A stretch of DNA of 64,000 nt from NCBI GenBank assembly GCA_964616755.1, contig CAZTSI010000004.1:62001-126000 (forward strand). The letters run 5' to 3'. Source of the DNA: CAYNFR01 sp964616755. Lineage in GTDB: Bacteria > Bacteroidota > Bacteroidia > Chitinophagales > Saprospiraceae. Positions 1 to 6,842 of this stretch are shown piece after piece. The translations under genes were made by a program, and so were the position numbers. The notes under the pieces are model-generated. The model searched no databases and was not told where the DNA came from. It saw nothing but the letters and a program-made list of their open reading frames with translations. Within the stretch, counting starts at the first letter, position 1. The number at the start of each line of letters is the position of its first letter.

Positions 1-1844
1 GGATATCGGTTCCCCCCTGGTGTCGAAACTTGTTCGAAGGCATCCCAATAGACTTTTAACTGTTCAAATTTTGGGTATTGACTTCCGACTTCGTTAGCTA
101 TTCTCTCTGAATCATTGATGTGTAAGTTGTTATCTTCATCATCTGCGAAAAAAGCAACGTTGGCTAGCCATCTCGCGTCTTGTATTTGATGGGTCTCATA
201 TCTAATAATTTTGGCTACGATGGCATCCGCTTCATCCGTAGTTCGTGCAATGATTCGCCCTATTTCAATATCTAAATCTCCTCTCAAAGCACCTTCACCC
301 AGGTCGAGTAACCCATAGTAGTCGTCACTTGGAAAGGCCAATAATGGATCTAAGGATTCAAGTGTTTGATAACAAGGAATAAAATTCTGTTTATTAAGTA
401 AAGGGTTTAAACCTCGCGGATCATAGCTTGCATCGCCAAACAACAACAAATATCTAAAAGCAGGATTTGAAGCATATACTTCTCGCAAAAAATTCCGAAT
501 GGCACTAGGATCAGGTTGACCAGCGGCATACTGCAACATAATATCATTGATATTAACGAGGCTTATCTTAAGTTGGTCTTTGCTAGATCTATGATTGGCT
601 AGCCTACTTGCTGCATTGAAAAAATTGGGATGATATACGACAATCATGTCGCAGTCTGCACACTCAATTTTACTTGGCAGCGTTTCGCCAATTATTTCGG
701 GAGTAGGGAATTCTTGAGAAAGCATAAAGGCCACAAAAAATTGGTCAACGTCCATTGCACTTGTAATGCTTTTAGAATTACCATCCGTAAAGACCTGTTT
801 TTTAGTGATATTGTGAATATTACTTACATCCCACACTACTGCGTCTCTTACGGTGGTGATGGTCAGACCATTGTTGCTTTCTTTTTGCGCCAAAACGTTG
901 TTAAAAGGAAAATAGGAAGTTTCGGTGAGTATATTTTTTTGTCGATAGCTAAACTCAATTTGATCTATCCAAGCCCGTGTTGAATTAGCAGATTTGGTAA
1001 ACAAAAGCTGTGATCTCATTATATTTTGGATAGGGATGATCGCGTTTACATCTGATGCATAAACGGCTTCAACGTCACCTAAATTAGATGTTCTAAAAGA
1101 TAGCTCAGTTACTTGTTCGCCGTCTCTAATTCTGATACTCTCTCTAAATTCAGATCGCACGGCAGCAGAGACTCTCAATTGTCCATTGGCGCTGACGGAG
1201 GGGCTAAGGGCTAAATAGGAAGAAAGATTAATGGGCGGCGAGTTGGTTATCTCATCACCAAACCAGCGTTGCCCGCTTCCTTGTCCGCTAGTATTTAGAC
1301 TGAGCAAGTTTATTTTGTCAATACTCACGTGTTGTAAAGCAAGTGAGGCATCACCTGTATTACTCGGAGGCTGCGAGACTGATTCATTTGTTAAAAGAAC
1401 TTTGACTTGATCGTTGAATTGAAAAAAATAATTCGCCTTATCTGAATAAGGGTTTTTAGTTAAGGTTAAAGCGTTATGCTCATGGTCGACATCGATTTTA
1501 TTAGGCCCATCCAAATAAAATATAAGTCGTTCGCCGCTCGTCAGGAATTCGTCATTATTGCCATCAACGTGATAGGCTATTTGTTTACTCCGATCGACAT
1601 CATTATCCGAAACCAATTCGTTTAAAGCTCCTGCTGATTTTCCGTAGAGTTTTAGCCTATCAATATTTATTCGCTGCTCATTGGTGCCGAGCAATTGGCG
1701 AGCCGCAGTAAAACTTAGTTCGTACATGCCTGTGCGCTCAACTGATATTTGATATGCTGGCTTATTTGCCTCAATAGATAATTGACATAAAGTGTTAAAC
1801 CAAGGAAACAATAATAATGTTATGATGAGGGTTCGAATGATCAT
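1..1844 (-). CDS. porU: Type IX secretion system sortase PorU, 3' end beyond window
   Basis: My own reading of the minus strand gives an open frame with no stop from the ATG at 1844-1842 to the window edge, about 614 codons, so the C-terminal part is missing. It opens with a signal peptide (MIIRTLIITLLLF, then FNTLC). After a beta-rich N-terminal region comes a gingipain-like (C25) caspase-fold section with YLLLFGDASYDPRG, FPSDDYYG and IEIGRIIARTTDEAD. These match the PorU family, the surface protease that cleaves T9SS sorting domains and attaches cargo to lipopolysaccharide. The segment DDEDNNLH lies where the catalytic His region is expected; the catalytic Cys would be outside the window. 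It is divergent from porP/sprF and gldJ, and porU neighbours gldJ in other Bacteroidota. The family call is firm; the exact start is likely. Confidence 0.88.
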   Translation of the reverse strand, partial: MIIRTLIITLLLFPWFNTLCQLSIEANKPAYQISVERTGMYELSFTAARQLLGTNEQRINIDRLKLYGKSAGALNELVSDNDVDRSKQIAYHVDGNNDEFLTSGERLIFYLDGPNKIDVDHEHNALTLTKNPYSDKANYFFQFNDQVKVLLTNESVSQPPSNTGDASLALQHVSIDKINLLSLNTSGQGSGQRWFGDEITNSPPINLSSYLALSPSVSANGQLRVSAAVRSEFRESIRIRDGEQVTELSFRTSNLGDVEAVYASDVNAIIPIQNIMRSQLLFTKSANSTRAWIDQIEFSYRQKNILTETSYFPFNNVLAQKESNNGLTITTVRDAVVWDVSNIHNITKKQVFTDGNSKSITSAMDVDQFFVAFMLSQEFPTPEIIGETLPSKIECADCDMIVVYHPNFFNAASRLANHRSSKDQLKISLVNINDIMLQYAAGQPDPSAIRNFLREVYASNPAFRYLLLFGDASYDPRGLNPLLNKQNFIPCYQTLESLDPLLAFPSDDYYGLLDLGEGALRGDLDIEIGRIIARTTDEADAIVAKIIRYETHQIQDARWLANVAFFADDEDNNLHINDSERIANEVGSQYPKFEQLKVYWDAFEQVSTPGGNRY

Positions 1845-1924
1845 GGCAATAAAACGTTGATAATATGGCTCTTGTTTGCTTACGACCTAAATTATGCTTA
1901 ATATAGTAATTCCAAGGGAATGAA

Positions 1925-2935
1925 ATGAGACAAAATCTGTTGATCTTAATGTGTCTGTGTCTAGTAGTCTGTACGAGTTGGGCTCAAGATCCGGTTTTTT
2001 CGCAATTCTATAATGCACCTGTTCAACTCAATCCTGGCCTTGTGGGTCTTTCGAATAATGGGATAGTAACGATGAATTACAGAAATCAATGGTCGGGATG
2101 GCCAGAAGCCTATACGACTTACGCGGCTTCATTCGACAAATTTTTTGAAGACCTCAACAGTGGTTTTGGTGGGCAAGTACTCTCTGATAATGCTGGGGAT
2201 GGTATAATAAGGAACATAAAAATTAGTGGTATATATGCTTACCAGTTAAACCTTACAAAGTCGCTTAAAGCAAGGGTGGGGATGGAAGCTAGCTTTTATC
2301 AAACTCGCCTGGATTGGGACAAGCTGGTATTTTTTGACCAATTACAACCCTCGATCAGAGATGGCAACCCAGGTGGGATTTTAGTGCCAAGCCTTGAAAA
2401 TAGACCAGAGAACTTAAGTAACACTTATGCTGATTTCTCCCTTGGAGGAATTATCTATAACGAAAATTACTACATAGGTATTAGTATAGAGAACCTCACT
2501 AACGCCTACAACGGATTCATTGGGAACTCTAGCACTTCTAACATAGGTTTGCCAATGAGATTGTCGATTCATGGGGGATGGGAAATTGATTTGGATGGCT
2601 ACAATAAGGATGGATTTGGCTCGTTTATTGCTCCGAGTATCCTATACACACGACAGGCTGGCTCTCAACAAGTTAATGCTGGTGCGATTTTTAATTTTGA
2701 AAATCTCTTTGTCGGTGGGTGGGTGAGACACAATCTGTCCAATTTAGATGCGTTAATTGTATCAGCTGGATGGCGTACAGAGAAATTGAAGTTGAGTTAC
2801 AGTTTTGATATGACCTTGAGTGATGCCTTTATAACCCGAACAGGTGGAAGTCATGAACTTGGAGTACATATTTATATTGGCGGACTTGATTCTAAAAAAT
2901 CTCGGTACGAAGATTGCTTTAGTATTTTTAGATAA
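1925..2935 (+). CDS. PorP/SprF family type IX secretion membrane protein
   Basis: 336 residues with a signal peptide (MRQNLLILMCLCLVVCTSWAQ). The family signature follows at once: DPVFSQFYNAPVQLNPG, then YRNQWSGWP. The rest is a run of amphipathic strands expected of an outer-membrane beta-barrel of about 14 strands. PorP/SprF proteins are outer-membrane partners of T9SS and gliding adhesins such as SprB; many Bacteroidota carry several copies, often next to cargo. Here it stands 10 bp upstream of gldJ and is divergent from porU, so it is probably co-transcribed with gldJ. Which paralogue (PorP proper or a cargo-specific SprF) cannot be told from sequence alone. A second family member lies at 56848-57903. 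Confidence 0.88.
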   Translation: MRQNLLILMCLCLVVCTSWAQDPVFSQFYNAPVQLNPGLVGLSNNGIVTMNYRNQWSGWPEAYTTYAASFDKFFEDLNSGFGGQVLSDNAGDGIIRNIKISGIYAYQLNLTKSLKARVGMEASFYQTRLDWDKLVFFDQLQPSIRDGNPGGILVPSLENRPENLSNTYADFSLGGIIYNENYYIGISIENLTNAYNGFIGNSSTSNIGLPMRLSIHGGWEIDLDGYNKDGFGSFIAPSILYTRQAGSQQVNAGAIFNFENLFVGGWVRHNLSNLDALIVSAGWRTEKLKLSYSFDMTLSDAFITRTGGSHELGVHIYIGGLDSKKSRYEDCFSIFR

Positions 2936-2945
2936 AAAGAGATTA

Positions 2946-4448
2946 ATGAGTCAGAAAATTTGTTTTTTATTGATCCTTTCTGGATTAACTCTAGCTTCTT
3001 GTAGCAAAAAATCTTCTGGAAGCGGTGAATCAGACACAACAGGTTGGAAATACAACGATGCCGAATGGGGTGGTTTTGAAAAATTGGACTACGAAGGTCA
3101 AATAAATGCTCCCAACCAAGTTTTGGTTACAGGTGGAACATTTACTATGGGTTTGACGGATGAGGATGTTACATATGAATGGAATAACATAGCTCGTCGA
3201 ATCACAGTGACTTCTTTTTATATGGACGAAACAGAAGTATCGAACATAGGATGGAGAGAATATGTCTATTGGCTAGGCAACAAGTATGAAAGTTTTCCAG
3301 ACGTGGCCGCAAGTGCTATGCCAGATGAGAAAGTGTGGTTGGATGAATTATCTTATAATGATCCTTTTGTGGAGACATATTTTAGGCATCCCGCATACGA
3401 CAATTATCCGGTAGTAGGTGTCTCTTGGGAGCAAATACAAGAGTACTGCAAATGGCGGACCGATAGGGTCAATGAAATGATTATGATTAAAAGAGGTATC
3501 TTGAATCCTACCCCTGACCAAAAGGATTCAGATGTATTCACGACTGATTCGTACTTAGTGGGTCAATACGAGGGAAATGTTAGAAAAAATCTTCCTGACC
3601 TTAAGACCGGGGGCGAACGTCCCGTAAAGTATGAGGATGGAATATTAATACCATCATTCAGATTGCCAACTGAAGCCGAATGGGAGTATGCTGCACTTGG
3701 GCTTCAAGGAAACTTAAAAAATCCTAAAGACGAGCTTATTTCTGATCGCCGCACGTATACATGGGATGGCAAGTCACCCAGATATCAAAAGCGAAATAAG
3801 GATCAAGGTAGAATGCTCGCCAATTTCAAACGTTCTGGTGGTGATTATATGGGGATGGCTGGTAACTTGAACGATAATGCAGCCATAACAGCTCCAGTAA
3901 GATCATACTTTCCGAATGATTTTGGTTTGTACAATATGTCTGGCAATGTATCTGAATGGGTGCAGGATGTCTATAGACCTTTAACGGGGTCGACCCTTCG
4001 TGATTCTGAAAATCACGATCTGAATCCATTCAGAGGTAATGTTTTCAAGGAAGTACTTAGAGACGAATATGGTAACTATTTAGAAAAGGATTCTCTTGGA
4101 CGTATGCGCTACAGAGAGTTAACAGACGAAGAATTGGCTGAAAGGGAGAATTTTAGATCTGGTGATGCTAGAAACTTCAGAGATGGAGATGACGAAAATA
4201 TCACCTATGAAACTGGTAAATATACCTTAATCAGTGACAAATCTCGCGTCATTAAAGGGGGAAGTTGGGCAGATAGATTGTATTGGTTATCCCCTGGTAC
4301 AAGACGATTTAAAGATCAAGACAAATCGGATCGAACTATTGGATTTAGATGCGCCATGACTCGAGTTGGCGGTCAGAGCGGAAATGATGATAATGGTGGT
4401 GTATCGTTTAAAGAGCAGCCTAAAAAGGTAAAGCGCAAGTTTAATTAA
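2946..4448 (+). CDS. gldJ: Gliding motility lipoprotein GldJ
   Basis: 500 residues starting at ATG 2946. An open frame extends upstream to 2844, but it overlaps porP/sprF, and only the 2946 start gives a lipoprotein signal (LILSGLTLASC, with Cys at the cleavage site). After the Cys comes TGWKYNDAEWGGF, a GldJ hallmark, then the formylglycine-generating-enzyme/sulfatase-modifying fold: VTGGTFTMG, FYMDETEVSN, RLPTEAEWEYAA, GNVSEWVQD, VIKGGSWADR and TIGFRCAM. GldJ is needed for gliding and T9SS function and stabilises other Gld proteins; it is not thought to be an FGE enzyme. GldK/PorK shares the fold, but the N-terminal wording and the porU neighbour favour GldJ. A strong terminator follows 25 bp after the stop. 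Confidence 0.87.
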   Translation: MSQKICFLLILSGLTLASCSKKSSGSGESDTTGWKYNDAEWGGFEKLDYEGQINAPNQVLVTGGTFTMGLTDEDVTYEWNNIARRITVTSFYMDETEVSNIGWREYVYWLGNKYESFPDVAASAMPDEKVWLDELSYNDPFVETYFRHPAYDNYPVVGVSWEQIQEYCKWRTDRVNEMIMIKRGILNPTPDQKDSDVFTTDSYLVGQYEGNVRKNLPDLKTGGERPVKYEDGILIPSFRLPTEAEWEYAALGLQGNLKNPKDELISDRRTYTWDGKSPRYQKRNKDQGRMLANFKRSGGDYMGMAGNLNDNAAITAPVRSYFPNDFGLYNMSGNVSEWVQDVYRPLTGSTLRDSENHDLNPFRGNVFKEVLRDEYGNYLEKDSLGRMRYRELTDEELAERENFRSGDARNFRDGDDENITYETGKYTLISDKSRVIKGGSWADRLYWLSPGTRRFKDQDKSDRTIGFRCAMTRVGGQSGNDDNGGVSFKEQPKKVKRKFN

Positions 4449-4473
4449 TCCTATCTTGGATAAAAGATATAAA

Positions 4474-4506
4474 GGGGCTTGCACGATGAGTGTAAGCCCC
4501 TTTTTT
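4474..4506 (+). terminator. Rho-independent terminator after gldJ
   Basis: An 11-bp stem, GGGGCTTGCAC pairing with GTGTAAGCCCC (one G-U pair), with a 5-nt loop and followed by six T. It ends the porP/sprF-gldJ transcript and lies ahead of the convergent maf gene. Confidence 0.88.
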
Positions 4507-4599
4507 AATGATTATATTATTCAGGCCTCAGTGATGTACCAATGTTTGCCAAATGTGCGCGTAAGGATCATGAAAGAAAGACATACTCTACTATCAACG

Positions 4600-5196
4600 C
4601 TACCAATTCAACAACTCTTGATATACCCTGTGTACGGGCAAGCCCATGACATTATAAAAGGATCCTTCGACTTTAGTAACTTTTGAAAGGCCAATCCAAT
4701 CTTGAATACCATAGGCGCCTGCTCGGTCTAATACTTGGTAATTGTGGACATAATAGCCGATTTCCGAAGAAGTCAAGGGTCCAAAATGTACAACGGTTTT
4801 ATCTTGGAAACGTATTTCCTTTGTATGATCACACATACAAACAGCGGTATACACTATATGAGAATTGTCAGAAAGCTGCGCTATAATCTTTTCGGCATGT
4901 GCTAAATTATCTGGTTTCCCCAACACTTGATCATCACAGACTACGATGGAATCGGCTGTGATGATTATTGATTGATTATCAGTAACAATATGCTTTAGAT
5001 GTTCGAGCTTTAATTTAGATATATAAGGGGCGATTTCATCTAGTGCTAAATCTGAAGCGTATACTTCGTCGACGTTGGACACCAAGATGTCAAATGAGAC
5101 TCCCAGATCTGCCAATAAACTGCGCCGACGTGGCGAAGCTGAACCAAGAATAATTTTTCTTTCGATTAAATGATGTAAAGGATTAAGATTGGACAT
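4600..5196 (-). CDS. maf: Maf-like nucleoside triphosphate pyrophosphatase
   Basis: 198 residues, the normal length for Maf. Motifs: IILGSASPRRRSLL near the N-terminus (substrate-binding SxSPRR), ITADSIVV (catalytic Asp region), LGKP, and RAGAYGIQDW with KVEGSFYNVMGLP at the C-terminus. Maf proteins hydrolyse non-canonical or selected nucleoside triphosphates (dTTP/UTP type for the YhdE group) to monophosphates and were first described as septum inhibitors. It is the last gene of a minus-strand operon and its start overlaps the end of ubiA by 14 bp, indicating translational coupling. The exact substrate is not clear from sequence. Confidence 0.9.
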   Translation of the reverse strand: MSNLNPLHHLIERKIILGSASPRRRSLLADLGVSFDILVSNVDEVYASDLALDEIAPYISKLKLEHLKHIVTDNQSIIITADSIVVCDDQVLGKPDNLAHAEKIIAQLSDNSHIVYTAVCMCDHTKEIRFQDKTVVHFGPLTSSEIGYYVHNYQVLDRAGAYGIQDWIGLSKVTKVEGSFYNVMGLPVHRVYQELLNW

Positions 5197-6115
5197 GTTG
5201 GCTTATTAAATATAAGAATACAAGAGCTAGAAGTGTGTATAGTTTAATGGCTTGACTTAGTCTTCCATAGTGCAAAGGTATTTTTACTGCGAATATCATT
5301 ACCGCCATGATGATTATCCAAGGGAAAATCAAGAGCAAATAACCGATAACTAAGAGCTCAGACAGAAAATCACTTCGATGTATCCAATAGATAAGTGAAA
5401 ACAAGAGGGTAGCCATTAATATAATAATGATCACTTTTGTTTTGGCCTCTCCAAGAACAATGGGAAGTGTTCTTAATCCTGTCAACTGATCCCCTACGAT
5501 ATCTTCAACATCCTTTACGATTTCCCTGATCGTGCTGACATAAAAGGAAAAGAAAGAATAGTACAAACTAATACTTAATATAGTGAGGTATATTTCAAGA
5601 TCTTCGTCATAGAGTTCTGCGAGAGGGCTAGCCTCGGCTAACAAAGGTAAAAGCATTACCAAGCCACAAAGCAGACCAATGATCACATTGCCTATCAAAG
5701 GCATACGTTTTAGGTGCTTGTTGTAGATGAAAAGTATGAGAGTGACCAGGAAGTATAAATAAAGATGATCCGGTCGGCCAATTTCGAGAGCTAAAGACAA
5801 TGCCGGTATTATAGGCGCGATAACAAAAAATGTGTATAGGAAATAGCCCCATTTTTTTGATACATGAATGCCAAGAATCCCTCTCTTTTGGTTTATGTGA
5901 TCAGTAGAAATATCCTCGATATCGTTTTGGATGTAACCCGCTATCGCCATGCATATGACCACAAATATCAACAGAAGCACCTCGTGAAGGCTCAGACTCA
6001 GTTCGATTCCACGAGAAAGCAAAATAGGCTGAATGAGCCCAGACAATAATAAATACACAGAAATTGCTAAGACAACAAGATTCGGTAGTCTGATCAATTT
6101 TATCCAGACCAACAT
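5183..6115 (-). CDS. UbiA family prenyltransferase
   Basis: 310 residues, strongly hydrophobic with about eight or nine membrane segments. The first Asp-rich motif is NDIEDISTDHINQKRG (N64, D65, D68, D72), the second is DVEDIVGDQLTGLRTLP near residue 200; these bind Mg-prenyl diphosphate in UbiA enzymes. Bacteroidota copies like this one are usually labelled geranylgeranylglycerol-phosphate geranylgeranyltransferase, but the aromatic or glycerol acceptor is not determined by sequence. The start ATG directly follows the iscX stop (TAAATG), and its 3' end overlaps maf. Confidence 0.85.
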   Translation of the reverse strand: MLVWIKLIRLPNLVVLAISVYLLLSGLIQPILLSRGIELSLSLHEVLLLIFVVICMAIAGYIQNDIEDISTDHINQKRGILGIHVSKKWGYFLYTFFVIAPIIPALSLALEIGRPDHLYLYFLVTLILFIYNKHLKRMPLIGNVIIGLLCGLVMLLPLLAEASPLAELYDEDLEIYLTILSISLYYSFFSFYVSTIREIVKDVEDIVGDQLTGLRTLPIVLGEAKTKVIIIILMATLLFSLIYWIHRSDFLSELLVIGYLLLIFPWIIIMAVMIFAVKIPLHYGRLSQAIKLYTLLALVFLYLISQHVQS

Positions 6116-6361
6116 TTACTGGTTGTCTCTCCATTCATAGACCCATTTTGCTTGAATTTGTTCTAGATGCCCTTCGCTGCTATCTTCACGCCTACCCGTA
6201 AAGCTTGGGATTTCTAGAATCCAATCTAATAAGTCCGTGAACCTAATGCGGTAGATTTGACTTTCTCCAAAATCATCCCCAAATCGCTCATAGAGTGCCA
6301 TAGCAATATCCTCGTGATCAGTCCAAGCTATTGGTAAATCTTCAAAAGTATCAAATCCCAT
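6116..6361 (-). CDS. iscX: Fe-S cluster assembly protein IscX
   Basis: 81 residues, short and acidic. It has the IscX pattern: W near the N-terminus, DIAMALYERFGDDF, then VRFTDL-like IRFTDLLDWILEI, and a C-terminal EGHLEQIQAKWVYEWR. In Escherichia coli IscX binds the cysteine desulfurase IscS and iron and modulates cluster assembly. The ferredoxin gene lies 18 bp upstream, repeating the fdx-iscX order of the E. coli isc operon, but iscS, iscU, hscA and hscB are not present here. It is coupled to ubiA downstream. Confidence 0.85.
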   Translation of the reverse strand: MGFDTFEDLPIAWTDHEDIAMALYERFGDDFGESQIYRIRFTDLLDWILEIPSFTGRREDSSEGHLEQIQAKWVYEWRDNQ

Positions 6362-6379
6362 ACCTTAATTATGTTATTG

Positions 6380-6721
6380 TTAGTGCTCGTGGCCTATAAT
6401 TTTTGATTGATCAGGGATTAAAATGGTAATTTCCGCATCATCTTCGAGAATAATACATTGACACCCTAAACGCGATTCAAGTCGGGGATTAAACGCTCTA
6501 TCTATAAAATCCTCTTCTTTATCAGAGATTTCTTCTAAAAAATTCTCACCTGACTTTACATAGATATGGCAAGTACTACAAGCACAAACCCCCCCACAAT
6601 TATGATTAAGGTGGATATCGTGATCTTCTGTTACCTCTAAAATAGAATAACCTTTCTCCGCATTAAGAACCGTTGTCGTCTCTATTGATTGATCTTCAAA
6701 CAGAAATGTAATTTTTGCCAT
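6380..6721 (-). CDS. fdx: ISC-type [2Fe-2S] ferredoxin
   Basis: 113 residues, ATG start. The cluster-binding motif CGGVCACSTCH places Cys at 42, 46, 48 and 51, with a further LGCQC at 87/89. Ligands should be C42, C48, C51 and C87, and the extra C46 is the same non-ligand Cys seen in E. coli Fdx. The protein would supply electrons for Fe-S cluster assembly. It heads the minus-strand operon fdx-iscX-ubiA-maf. A TAATTTTG sequence on the minus strand (6776-6769) fits the Bacteroidota -7 box and would give a leader of about 45 nt; that promoter is a weak inference. Confidence 0.9.
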   Translation of the reverse strand: MAKITFLFEDQSIETTTVLNAEKGYSILEVTEDHDIHLNHNCGGVCACSTCHIYVKSGENFLEEISDKEEDFIDRAFNPRLESRLGCQCIILEDDAEITILIPDQSKIIGHEH

Positions 6722-6842
6722 AGATGTAGCTAACAGTGTGTAATGATATTGAGTTCATAGAATAAAAACAAAATTAACACTATACTAATCTTTTATGCCT
6801 ATTTAGTTCTATATTGGTAATGTCCAAAGACGTCAACTGATC

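Noticed and set aside
630..983. 117-codon open frame on the plus strand
   Set aside because: It is antisense to the continuous porU frame, which has a clear family signature. The product has no recognisable motif.
2844..2945. Upstream extension of gldJ
   Set aside because: It overlaps the porP/sprF C-terminus and would bury the lipoprotein signal that begins at 2946.
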